The notes beneath the pieces are model-generated. The model saw nothing but the letters and a program-made list of their open reading frames with translations, searched no databases and was not told the origin of the DNA. From NCBI GenBank assembly GCA_013285825.1, contig JABDGV010000001.1, forward strand, positions 328,607-392,606: 64,000 nt of DNA, written 5' to 3'. A program made the translations under genes and the position numbers. The DNA is from Bacteroidota bacterium. Lineage in GTDB: Bacteria > Chlamydiota > Chlamydiia > Chlamydiales > FEN-1388. Shown piece after piece: positions 42,801-50,643 of the stretch (position 1 is the stretch's first letter; every line of letters starts with the position of its first letter).

Positions 42801-45170
42801 TTTGACCGGATGGGCAGCCTGATCGCCGATAAGTCGGTACGGTATGATTTATCTCATCGCCCCGTTCGGTTTGAAGAGATTGCTGTAGGCGGCAGCAATG
42901 AAACAATTTTTACAGAGCAATCCTACTATGAAGGAAACCTTGTCAAACTCATCCTTGCCAAAGGAACTCCTGATGAAGCTACATCCATCTACGAGTATAA
43001 CCACCTTGGCCAAAAAAGCTCTGAGTCCAAGCCTTCGGGAATAAAACTTCTCTTTTCCTATGATGCTAAAGGACGGTTGCTTGAACAGACGAGCTCTGAT
43101 CGCTCAATCGCTTATCGCTTCTCCTATGATACCTCTGATCGCTGTGTAGAGGCACAAGACCTGCTGACCGGTAAAAGCGTCACTAAAACCTATAACGCTT
43201 TTAGCGAGCAAACATCGGAGAACCTGGAAGGACTAACGCTTTCATCTACCTATAACTCATTCGGAGCCCTCGCAACTCAAACCCTCCCTGACAACTCTAC
43301 CATCAACTATAACTACCTCGACGGTAGACTATCCTCAATCCAAAGAAACGACTATCAAGCAACGGTGCTTTCACGAAGCTTGAATGGACGCATCACTTCC
43401 CTAGCCCTTCCCTATAGCGCAGGCATAGTCAACTATAGCTACGATGTGCTCGGTCGTGGAACAGCAATCTCCCATCCTGCCTTTTATGAGAATCGAACAA
43501 GCTTTGATCCTGTTGGAAACCTTCTCGAGCGAAATCTCAATGGTACCCCAGAGCTCTTCACCTATGACGACTTAAACCAGCTTCTTTCTGAACCCAACGC
43601 TAACTATCGCTACGACTCCCTCAACCGAAGGCTTGAAAAATCAGGTCAAGTGTGCCAAAACAATGCCCGATATCAACTCCTCAACAACGGCTCTGAAACA
43701 TTTAGCTATGATATTGATGGCCGTCGTTTAAGCCAAGGCTCTACCAACTATAGCTACGATGCGCTTGATCGCTTGACAGCTGTTGAAACGGACACTACTC
43801 GCTGCACGTTCGGATATGATGCCTTCCATAGACGCCTTTGGAAAAAAGTGTCTGATCTAGCTGGAACCGAGCTCTCCTTCGAACAGTTCCTCTTTGTTGG
43901 CGAGAATGAGATCGGCTCCTACCAGAATGGAATCAAAGAGCTTCGCATCCTTGGCGAGGGTCTTGGTGCCGAGCTTGGTGCCTCCGTTGCATTTGAGCTC
44001 AACAACCAAGTAGTCATTCCCCTTCACGACCTTTCAGGGTCTGTCACAACATTACTTGACACTGCAGGAAATATTCTCGAACGCTATAGCTACAACGCCT
44101 TCGGCGAGTGCACACCTACTTCTGCATCACCTCTTTCCCCGTGGAGGTTCGCTTCCAAAAGAGTTGATTCCGAAACGAACATGCAGTTCTTCGGTCGACG
44201 ATACTACGATGCCACTAATGGTGTCTGGCTCACTCAAGACCCTCTAGGCATCCAAGCCGGACCAAATCTTTATGCCTATGTCAAGAATAACCCTCTGACG
44301 TTGTTTGATCTGTATGGGCTGGCAGAGCAGAGTGAGAGAGGTTTCTTCGGAAGATGTGTAGATTGGATATGCGATCTAGGTAGAAGCGTATTGAGTGGAA
44401 TAGAAAATGTAGTGTTCAACCTCCCTCATGTGGGTGATTGTAATAGAGACACTTCTGATTTCATTAATGGATATCTTGGTGAACCTAAAAGAGAGCCCAG
44501 AGACCCTCACATGGCTACTGCAACCCGAAGATCGGTTGATGAATCGCTATCTGCTTGCAATAAAGCAGGGCAAACTTCCTTACCTGTTGTATTTGGAGGC
44601 ATGTTAAATAATACTACAGATACTATACATGAAACTCAGCATTGCTTTTTTCTTGCTGAGGAAGAAGGTTATAACGTTGAAGATTGGTTTGCATTGCCGT
44701 TAGGATCAGATGGTTTCTCCATGGATTTATTTAGGGCTAATATGATGTGTGAGGGATTTCCTACAAGTGATGTAAAAAATGCGACTCCGGTTCTTCAAAA
44801 CTTCCTTAACACAGCTTCTCAATCTAACCCAGGAGCCACTGTTCATCTAATGGGGTGGAGTAAGGGAGGCCCTGCCGCACTTTTACTTGCGGAAAGAGTT
44901 ACGTGCCCAAGTAATATTAAATTGGTTACATGGACAATTGGTTCTCCTAAATTTAACAAAGATGGACCCTTTAATTATGCAGGCAAGGGTGATCGGGTAA
45001 CAACTTTAAAGCTTTCAAATCAGAGATTTTTACGCGATAATCCTAGCTGTGTAAAAGTGGTGGGATCTGGAAATAAGCCATTTCTTCAAATTCATTCATT
45101 TACAAGCGAGACATATAGAGAAGCATTACTCGATTTTTACTCAAGAACCTTAAACAAGAAAAACCCATGA
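39846..45170 (+). CDS. YD-repeat/Rhs protein with C-terminal serine-hydrolase toxin tip
   Basis: The 1774-residue protein begins with a signal peptide (cleavage near LFA-DED, about residue 21). A YD-repeat shell (about 400-1460) contains many YD-type units such as TSLDYDSLGRVVEKRG and RFTYDNANRVSSELHP. The Rhs core ends with QFFGRRYYDATNGVWLTQDP, then GPNLYAYVKNNPLTLFDLYGL at 1472-1492. The remaining 282 residues are the variable tip. It holds a GxSxG nucleophile elbow (HLMGWSKGGPAALLL, Ser1672) with plausible partners Asp1716 (GKGDRVTTL) and His1750 (QIHSF), which suggests a lipase or phospholipase. The tip differs in composition from the shell. It overlaps the next gene by ATGA and heads an operon of small exported proteins. 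Confidence 0.9.
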   Translation: MQHAFSKFLTVVFFFFSQLFADEDIDRFSLLNATASPISKVFQGVNVITGDFVDNEYVEKTSGPDPYVVATSYCSSNLEMGSLSNGWDFYHPSSLECYMPKGLPFKPGKPKDLLKKDPDMRTKLYYRESGGGLVHFTGTKDGHKFKAKLKGVGYSIGGEGAGKASLYNVDIEHHSNADNFTVTLGDGTKRFYQVVDKPKHEPKPEDEEFYFREFHIVKEELPSGASRIYSYDSDDELKKVKTVGKDPKHVLNYVEFEEIDEDDQKKMVVTTSDKHKIIIPKTKVKSEEKDWKRVVRSIRPYGTEPVYFNYGSGTSKHIRRVEKKSRPSGAEQTLSYYGRDLKGRVKSLTTKVQNGVEEKIEFSYSLKERKTTIITPLALHKYYWDKEDRIVVIETTQLNNDLLQREEFEWSDKGLLTTRCLLDEATRVILKRTYKYDDNNNLITEKLHGNWTGREAPIKIKDKNSFHDTYTISRTYSKDGLNLLTKEIDSDGLFTEYVYKKNSNLLKAKYEGKDNKILKRTFLEYTDVVATCIQTDDGSARDREKTTGVTFCTIKRITPRMVLPHFGEPEAEMEYSLVNGKELLIKGARYKRNSRGLIVLQKDIGSDGSVLATKQFGYDNFDRIIYSIDALGTRTSLDYDSLGRVVEKRGPLPNHSINYRYDLLNRVIEETETWPEHKKFRTSKEYDIYGRVTKVTDFRGRTARTEYDALGRPVKVTEPETQAGTPVTTYKYTCLNQTATNAVGEITTISRNIFGSPVWVRKPDKSTTYYRYNSQGKVIEEILPSKLVTKTYYDAFSRPTTIQQFSGTQLLSETTKRYSAFFLLEEKAPSGLITKLTYDNLGRKSALKLISPDSTRETRFTYDNANRVSSELHPDLTQTLYQYDTLNRVVDTKRVGSTLLSHTQNFYDVLDRVTQQSVLTDQGMATTSTKYLPNGLPTSITNPLGDTTTFEYKFDKFLVKKTRDPRGVVVRELLDSADKLIQVKVFDRMGSLIADKSVRYDLSHRPVRFEEIAVGGSNETIFTEQSYYEGNLVKLILAKGTPDEATSIYEYNHLGQKSSESKPSGIKLLFSYDAKGRLLEQTSSDRSIAYRFSYDTSDRCVEAQDLLTGKSVTKTYNAFSEQTSENLEGLTLSSTYNSFGALATQTLPDNSTINYNYLDGRLSSIQRNDYQATVLSRSLNGRITSLALPYSAGIVNYSYDVLGRGTAISHPAFYENRTSFDPVGNLLERNLNGTPELFTYDDLNQLLSEPNANYRYDSLNRRLEKSGQVCQNNARYQLLNNGSETFSYDIDGRRLSQGSTNYSYDALDRLTAVETDTTRCTFGYDAFHRRLWKKVSDLAGTELSFEQFLFVGENEIGSYQNGIKELRILGEGLGAELGASVAFELNNQVVIPLHDLSGSVTTLLDTAGNILERYSYNAFGECTPTSASPLSPWRFASKRVDSETNMQFFGRRYYDATNGVWLTQDPLGIQAGPNLYAYVKNNPLTLFDLYGLAEQSERGFFGRCVDWICDLGRSVLSGIENVVFNLPHVGDCNRDTSDFINGYLGEPKREPRDPHMATATRRSVDESLSACNKAGQTSLPVVFGGMLNNTTDTIHETQHCFFLAEEEGYNVEDWFALPLGSDGFSMDLFRANMMCEGFPTSDVKNATPVLQNFLNTASQSNPGATVHLMGWSKGGPAALLLAERVTCPSNIKLVTWTIGSPKFNKDGPFNYAGKGDRVTTLKLSNQRFLRDNPSCVKVVGSGNKPFLQIHSFTSETYREALLDFYSRTLNKKNP

Positions 45171-45658
45171 GAAAATTAGCAACCCTCTTATTAATTTTTG
45201 GAATAAGTAATATGCAATCGCAAGAAGTGGTCAGCGATAATCTTCAAGAAATTTACGATTCTTCAGTAAAAAAAATTTCCAAAACTTGGGAAAGTCGCGG
45301 AGTTGAAATGCGAGGAAGCATGTATATTCCTGACAACGACTTACTCTCGACAATTGAAATGTGGGGCATCTCAACTAAGCGATTTGATGATGAAGAGATA
45401 GCTTTAAATTACATCTATACACTCGCTAACGATGTTCTGAATGAATTAAATTCCAATAAAATTCTCAGGAAATATCTCCGGAACTATCCGCTAAAAAGGA
45501 ATGATATTTTTGTAAGTGTGGCCTTTAATACTGGTACAATTGGAGATCACTACCCTCCCCCAGCTTATGCTCTTGTAGGATGTTGTTATGGTAAGGTATC
45601 TATGAAGGTTTACGAAAATGGCCAATTTAAAAAAGTTCGATTCTTTGAAGTGGAATAA
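45167..45658 (+). CDS. Exported family A protein 1, candidate immunity protein
   Basis: The 163-residue precursor has a short signal peptide (MRKLATLLLIFGISNMQSQE). The mature part carries the family A pattern: helix pair, then LRKYLRNYPLKRNDIFVSV, then a YPPPAY-type motif and a final KVYENG strand. It starts inside the Rhs stop (ATGA), the classic position for a cognate immunity gene. It ends four bases before the next gene's start. No similarity to a named family is evident. Confidence 0.72.
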   Translation: MRKLATLLLIFGISNMQSQEVVSDNLQEIYDSSVKKISKTWESRGVEMRGSMYIPDNDLLSTIEMWGISTKRFDDEEIALNYIYTLANDVLNELNSNKILRKYLRNYPLKRNDIFVSVAFNTGTIGDHYPPPAYALVGCCYGKVSMKVYENGQFKKVRFFEVE

Positions 45659-45662
45659 ACGA

Positions 45663-46289
45663 ATGAAAACATTTTTTCTTGTTCTTACAATTGGATTTAT
45701 ACTGATGTCCGTTATAGCTGTGATTAATGAAGCCGGTATTTTCCAAAGCCAAGATGATCCTGTGTATAAACAAATGCGCATTAATAAAGAATTTAATCAA
45801 CTTGTCCCCCGAGCTCAACCACTTATAGAAAACGGCATTCGTACCATTGCAGATAAACATCATTTGCAATTTCTTCTTTATGGAAGAGTTGGTACATCCA
45901 AAAACTGCTCTACAACCGTTTCTTTTGCACTCTATGCACGCCAACCACTTTCTCTAGATGAAGCAAAAATATTGGCTCATACTATCTCACAAGAATTCTT
46001 TGACTTTCTTGAAAAGTCTCCTGAACTTCACCAAATTTTGGCTTCCCAATCAAGTCAAGTAATGGATTTAATTCACAATACTTTTGGTGCAAAAAATAGC
46101 TCTTTTAGAATTTCATTTTGGGACGAGCATGATAATCGCCAGCGCACACCTAATATTGCTGAAATTCGGCTGGATGATGGAGTGCTACGATTCTTTGCAA
46201 CCAAGTCTTCGGATACAAATGAAATCGAATTGGTTTATGAAGAACCTTATATCCCAAACAATCAAATATCCGTCAGAGAACCCAAATGA
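45663..46289 (+). CDS. Family A protein 2, membrane-anchored
   Basis: I take the ATG at 45663; an upstream start would overlap the previous gene and lacks a signal. The 208-residue product has one N-terminal hydrophobic segment (TFFLVLTIGFILMSVIAVI), a signal anchor or peptide. Family A features are LSLDEAKILAHTISQEFFDFL, FRISFWDEHDNRQRTPNIAEI and the ending EEPYIPNNQISVREPK. It closely resembles family A protein 4. Confidence 0.7.
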   Translation: MKTFFLVLTIGFILMSVIAVINEAGIFQSQDDPVYKQMRINKEFNQLVPRAQPLIENGIRTIADKHHLQFLLYGRVGTSKNCSTTVSFALYARQPLSLDEAKILAHTISQEFFDFLEKSPELHQILASQSSQVMDLIHNTFGAKNSSFRISFWDEHDNRQRTPNIAEIRLDDGVLRFFATKSSDTNEIELVYEEPYIPNNQISVREPK

Positions 46290-46362
46290 TCATGAACACT
46301 ATATCTTGCTTCTAAGATTAGCAATCGCCTGTTCAGTCCAAAGAAACCCAACTAGGTGAACC

Positions 46363-46839
46363 ATGAAAATGATATTCGCAATATTAGAAGTAACAATACT
46401 TACTCTTTTTTTAACCTCATGTGGGCCTAGGTATCCCAATTTCGGTATGAACGAAGTGACTGCTTATAATCCCATCCGTAAACGAATCGAAAAAACCCTG
46501 ACGTCTTATCAGTTAGAATTGGATGCTTTCCAAAGCAAGGTTTATGGAGAAAGTTTGGTAAGCCATTTTATGTACATGTGCATTACACAACGAAAACCAT
46601 TTTCTGATCTTCAAAAAGCAGAAAAATTTATGAACGAAGTTTTAGATAAAATAGTGAAGGATATAGAAGCCCCTAGCAGCCGTTTGTATCTTGAAGAATT
46701 TCCATTTAATCGTGATGAAATTATTTTGGTTATTAATTTCATAGATCCACGCACAAGACAATCTCCTTATCCTCCTTATTATTCGAGAGTTAGGTGGACA
46801 AATGGTAAATTTGATGCTTCATATAGACAGGAACCTTAA
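46363..46839 (+). CDS. Family A protein 3, lipoprotein
   Basis: The 158-residue precursor has a lipobox (LFLTSC, Cys about 19). AGGTGA precedes the ATG. The body has family A landmarks KPFSDLQKAEKFMNEVLDKI, YLEEFPFNRDEIILVINF and SPYPPYYSRVRW, then an NGKF strand. It matches family A protein 1 most closely. A lipid-anchored periplasmic position fits an immunity role against an envelope-acting hydrolase. Confidence 0.72.
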   Translation: MKMIFAILEVTILTLFLTSCGPRYPNFGMNEVTAYNPIRKRIEKTLTSYQLELDAFQSKVYGESLVSHFMYMCITQRKPFSDLQKAEKFMNEVLDKIVKDIEAPSSRLYLEEFPFNRDEIILVINFIDPRTRQSPYPPYYSRVRWTNGKFDASYRQEP

Positions 46840-46850
46840 GAGGAATAACA

Positions 46851-47417
46851 ATGAACCTACTCAAAGCCTTCATCGCATTAACGGTTAGTTGTACCTTGCT
46901 AATCCAAGTTACTTTCCTCAAAGCCGCAGATAATATTTTGACATATAAAGATCAAACACTCCAGCTAACAGCTACATTTGCAAATAATTTCGCAAAATCA
47001 CATCAGTTGAATCACTACCATACAGGGAGTTGCACACCAGGAATGGCGCATTCATGCTGCTCCTTTGGCTTGATGGGCAATCAACAAATGAATTTATCTG
47101 AACTAAAAATACTTACCCATGAATGCGTCAAAACATATATTGCATTTATTTCAGCTCAACCTGCAACTAACCAGTTTTATTTCCAAAAAAAAGAATGGCA
47201 AAAATCTCTTCCTTTGGGTTTCCAACCAGACTACGTCGGAATCCGAATTGGATTTTGGACTAAAGACATGAATCGTCAAATGCCTCCCTACATTGCTGAA
47301 ATGAGATTCTTCAATAAGACTTACCACTACTACCAAGCCGATCCAGAAACTCAGAAGCTTATTTTGGTAAATGAAGAACCCTATGATGAACAGATTCAGA
47401 AGACAGAACCAAAGTGA
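46851..47417 (+). CDS. Family A protein 4, exported
   Basis: The 188-residue precursor has a signal peptide (FIALTVSCTLLIQVTFLKAA) without a lipobox. AGAGGA lies before the ATG. The mature part contains two cysteine-rich spots (GSCTPGMAHSCCSF), then NLSELKILTHECVKTYIAFI, GIRIGFWTKDMNRQMPPYIAEM and NEEPYDEQIQKTEPK. The ending TEPK is shared with family A proteins 2 and 5, direct evidence of duplication. Confidence 0.7.
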   Translation: MNLLKAFIALTVSCTLLIQVTFLKAADNILTYKDQTLQLTATFANNFAKSHQLNHYHTGSCTPGMAHSCCSFGLMGNQQMNLSELKILTHECVKTYIAFISAQPATNQFYFQKKEWQKSLPLGFQPDYVGIRIGFWTKDMNRQMPPYIAEMRFFNKTYHYYQADPETQKLILVNEEPYDEQIQKTEPK

Positions 47418-47430
47418 GAGAGTCTGAAAT

Positions 47431-48030
47431 ATGAAATTGGTTTGGAGTATGTTTTTGTTTTTCCTGATGCTGTTTCAGGGATGTGCTATGGGAAATTCAA
47501 ATGGTTTTTTGTTTTACCAACCTCTTTCTAAAGGAGAGAAATTAGTTAACAAAACCCTCAATGATTCTGCAATTTTTTTAAAAAATAAATTTAACATTCG
47601 TCCTTGCGGAGAAGGCGCCTCAATGCCGGGAGGTCCCATCAGAAATCTCTCTTTATGCTTTACCGTTACTGGACCATTACCCAAAGAGCAACTAAAGAAA
47701 ATTCTTATTGATTGTGCACAGCATTTGATGCAGCAGGTTAATGAAAATAAAGATATTCAACCCTTTCTAGAACACGCTCCTTTTACCATCAAAGATATAC
47801 AAATCATTCTTTATGTTTATGATAAAGATCGCAGAGACTTGTACGATCCACTCATAACAACTGCACAAATTTCAGATAGCATCTTTTCGTTTCGAACAAA
47901 TGAAAAAGGCAGATTGAGCTTTAAGAATTGCTATGACGAGCCATATCAAGAAGAAACTTCCACAGACAATAGTGTGCAAAATTTAAAAGTAGATGAAGCA
48001 CAACATGGCCAAAAAACAGAACCAAAGTAA
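47431..48030 (+). CDS. Family A protein 5, lipoprotein
   Basis: The 199-residue precursor has a lipobox (LMLFQGC, Cys about 18). It keeps the family order: LPKEQLKKILIDCAQHLMQQ, PFLEHAPFTIKDIQIILYVY, a DKDRRDLYDPL strand, then CYDEPYQEE and a C-terminal extension ending KTEPK. It has the most diverged middle. The next gene, of family B, starts 9 bases on. Confidence 0.7.
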   Translation: MKLVWSMFLFFLMLFQGCAMGNSNGFLFYQPLSKGEKLVNKTLNDSAIFLKNKFNIRPCGEGASMPGGPIRNLSLCFTVTGPLPKEQLKKILIDCAQHLMQQVNENKDIQPFLEHAPFTIKDIQIILYVYDKDRRDLYDPLITTAQISDSIFSFRTNEKGRLSFKNCYDEPYQEETSTDNSVQNLKVDEAQHGQKTEPK

Positions 48031-48039
48031 TCGAACATT

Positions 48040-48861
48040 ATGAAATCTATCGTAATAGCACTGATCCTCGGCATTTCTTTATCGAGCTGTGGATCAAAGA
48101 TGATGCAAATTAAAACGCAGCCTGAATATATGACCGCCTTGAATCAGGCTATACAAGTACAAGAAAGTCAACCTTCAGACAAAGCAATCTCTACTGAATT
48201 AGTAGAAGAGTTCAAAGATAAGGACGGTCATGCTTTTGCTCAGTTCAAAATCGATGCAATAGGTCTCGAGCCTAGCTATGGGACACATCTCATCAGCTAC
48301 TACAGTGGATATTCTGAACCGATAAATATACGTCTTACAACTGATGAAAATGGACATCTCCGAGAAATCCTTCCCGATGGGACCATTTCTTCAACCCCAG
48401 TTCTTATTACTGTAGACGCTCTTCCCGCCTCCAGAACGCATCTTTTTCTTATGTCCTATGATCCTGAAGATCTGTTCGTTCTCACCAAAAACATCACCCC
48501 TCACCCATGTTTAATTACGACAGATGATGGAGCTCAAATTGAGCTTTCAAGAATCGAAAAGGCAGCAAATCTCGTTTTTATTGAACTAAAAGGTTTTAAA
48601 CCAGAGGAATTGGTCACTTTCACCTCTCTATCAGATAAAGAAATCGTACGGCCTAGAATTCCAACTGATAAAACAGGATGTGCAACCCTTATTCTCGATC
48701 CAGGAGTGATCTATAAAAAAGAGGGGGATGCTTCCATCAATTTAAAACGAAATAATAAACAGTACACAATCAAGTATCACTGGTCGCAGAAGGATTGGAC
48801 AAGTGAGGACCGTGCTGATTACAAATTATTTTATCGAGCAAGAAACAATGCTCGAAGATAA
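48040..48861 (+). CDS. Family B lipoprotein 1
   Basis: This 273-residue precursor has a lipobox (ISLSSC, Cys17). The mature protein shares with the next two genes the blocks EEFKDKDGHAFAQF, PVLITVDALP, ITPHP, a DGAQIELSRIEKAANLVFI core, and the C-terminal KYHWSQKDWTSED. It is predicted to be beta-rich and periplasmic. No named family is recognised. The close packing behind the Rhs gene argues for the same operon. Confidence 0.7.
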   Translation: MKSIVIALILGISLSSCGSKMMQIKTQPEYMTALNQAIQVQESQPSDKAISTELVEEFKDKDGHAFAQFKIDAIGLEPSYGTHLISYYSGYSEPINIRLTTDENGHLREILPDGTISSTPVLITVDALPASRTHLFLMSYDPEDLFVLTKNITPHPCLITTDDGAQIELSRIEKAANLVFIELKGFKPEELVTFTSLSDKEIVRPRIPTDKTGCATLILDPGVIYKKEGDASINLKRNNKQYTIKYHWSQKDWTSEDRADYKLFYRARNNARR

Positions 48862-48915
48862 CCAACAACATACAACCTTAATGTTCAAACCCAACAAAAA
48901 AATGCGATAAATTAA

Positions 48916-49743
48916 ATGAAATTATATCTTTTGCTTACACTTACAGCTTTTGTATTAGCTAGCTCACACCCTAACCTCGAATCAAAACAAGTCAAAACGT
49001 ATCCAGAAGTGGATTACTTAGCTTCTTTTAAAAAACATATGATTGCAGAGCTCCTGCAGCCCCATGACAAATCTATCACAACAACGTTAATTGATGAATT
49101 TAAAGACATTGATGGCCACCCATATGCACGATACCAGGTGAATGCAATTGGTTTGACTCCCAATGACAGATATCAGCTACGAACGTACTACGGAGGATAT
49201 CTTGCTCCCATTGATATGCAAGTTGCAACGGATGCTGATGGTAATCTTCGAGAGTTACTCCCTGATCGACAAACTCCAACCAAACCTGTTATCATCACTG
49301 TTGATGCTCTTCCTGGCGCAAGCCTATTTCTTTTTCTAATCTCATACGATGTTCCCGAACCTATTACCCTCACTCAGGGCATTACTCCCCACCCTTTGAT
49401 CCTAAAAGCCATAGATGGCGCTGAACTCCAGATCTTGAGAATTGAGAAGGATGCAAATTTCGTTTATGTAAAATTTAGGAATTTTAAGCCTGACGAAGTT
49501 GTAACATACGTATCAAAGTCAGGAATAAAATATGTACGCTCTAAAATTCCTACCGATAAATCAGGTTCTGGATACGTTATATTAAGCCCTGGGGATCCTC
49601 TAAGCAAGTCAGATCAAGTAATCATACATCTTATTCGAGATAATAAATATTCTGAACTCACGTTCGAATGGTCTAAATTACATTGGGAAGATGACGACTA
49701 TCAGCAATTTGATCGTGCCTGCAATCGAATTATAAATGGTTAA
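48916..49743 (+). CDS. Family B protein 2, exported
   Basis: The 275-residue precursor has an N-terminal signal peptide (LYLLLTLTAFVLASSHP) but no lipobox cysteine, unlike its two siblings. It matches family B protein 1 along its length: DEFKDIDGHPYARYQVNAIG, PVIITVDALPGASLFL, ITPHPLILKAIDGAELQILR and FEWSKLHW. Losing the lipid anchor could change where the protein sits. Function is unknown. Confidence 0.7.
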   Translation: MKLYLLLTLTAFVLASSHPNLESKQVKTYPEVDYLASFKKHMIAELLQPHDKSITTTLIDEFKDIDGHPYARYQVNAIGLTPNDRYQLRTYYGGYLAPIDMQVATDADGNLRELLPDRQTPTKPVIITVDALPGASLFLFLISYDVPEPITLTQGITPHPLILKAIDGAELQILRIEKDANFVYVKFRNFKPDEVVTYVSKSGIKYVRSKIPTDKSGSGYVILSPGDPLSKSDQVIIHLIRDNKYSELTFEWSKLHWEDDDYQQFDRACNRIING

Positions 49744-49777
49744 CAAAAACATAAATCTACATTAGTTAGGATAAAAA

Positions 49778-50620
49778 ATGAACGCATACAAACATATTCA
49801 TATTTCAGTTTTGACTAGCCTTGCTTTTCTCTTTTCAAGCTGCAACAAACAAGCTCCGATGAACGAACCTCCAAGATATGTAGGCGCTTATATAATCTCT
49901 GAAGAGTTCAAAAGCGTAATTCCAAACAATACTAAACTGAAGGCTACTGAGATCGAGTATTTTATTGATGAATTTGGCAACCCGCTAGCCGATTATCAAC
50001 TTGAGGGTTGTAAACTTGAAAAGAACACTAAATATCGACTGGAATGCTTTTATGCTTACTCCATGGAGCCCTACGTTCACGGCCTTCAAACTGATGAGAA
50101 ACAAAAACTTCACTTCATCACACAATATTATGATTTGAGTAGTGCCCCAGTTACAATTTGTGTTGATGCTGCACCCGGAGCAAAATCAAAACTATTTTTC
50201 TCAGCGGAAAAGCCTCCAACATTTTCAATATTAGAAATAACTCCTCGCCCAATCAAGGCTATTGCAAAAGATGGTGCTCGTTTTGAACTCTGGAGATTTG
50301 AAAAAGGTGGAAATTTGCTGGTTGTCGATGGCCATGGACTAGCCCCAAAGGAGACAGTTACCCTCGAGACCGAAATCGAAGGAAAAGTAATTCCTAGCAA
50401 ACTCACTGCTAACTCGAACGGGATCTGCCAAGGATTTTTTGATCTACATGCTGGAGAGCTTACTGAAGGCAAATTAGAAGGGGATGTCGTGATTAAAGTT
50501 ATCAGAAAAGGTGAAGTATTTTCTCTTCCTATGCACTGGTCAAAGAGGAACTGGGGAACTCAAGATAAAATAGATTATGCCCTAATAAGACGTCAGGGAT
50601 TTCCAATAATTCAAAAGTAA
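49778..50620 (+). CDS. Family B lipoprotein 3
   Basis: The 280-residue precursor has a lipobox (LAFLFSSC, Cys24), and AGGA lies before the ATG. It is the most diverged of the three but keeps IDEFGNPLADYQLEG, PVTICVDAAPGAKS, EITPRPIKAIAKDGARFELW, RFEKGGNLLVVDGHG and the MHWSKRNWGTQD ending. The pattern of one framework with changing surface residues would suit serial adaptation to different toxin tips. Confidence 0.68.
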   Translation: MNAYKHIHISVLTSLAFLFSSCNKQAPMNEPPRYVGAYIISEEFKSVIPNNTKLKATEIEYFIDEFGNPLADYQLEGCKLEKNTKYRLECFYAYSMEPYVHGLQTDEKQKLHFITQYYDLSSAPVTICVDAAPGAKSKLFFSAEKPPTFSILEITPRPIKAIAKDGARFELWRFEKGGNLLVVDGHGLAPKETVTLETEIEGKVIPSKLTANSNGICQGFFDLHAGELTEGKLEGDVVIKVIRKGEVFSLPMHWSKRNWGTQDKIDYALIRRQGFPIIQK

Positions 50621-50643
50621 GCCAAATTAGGAATAAAAACTCC

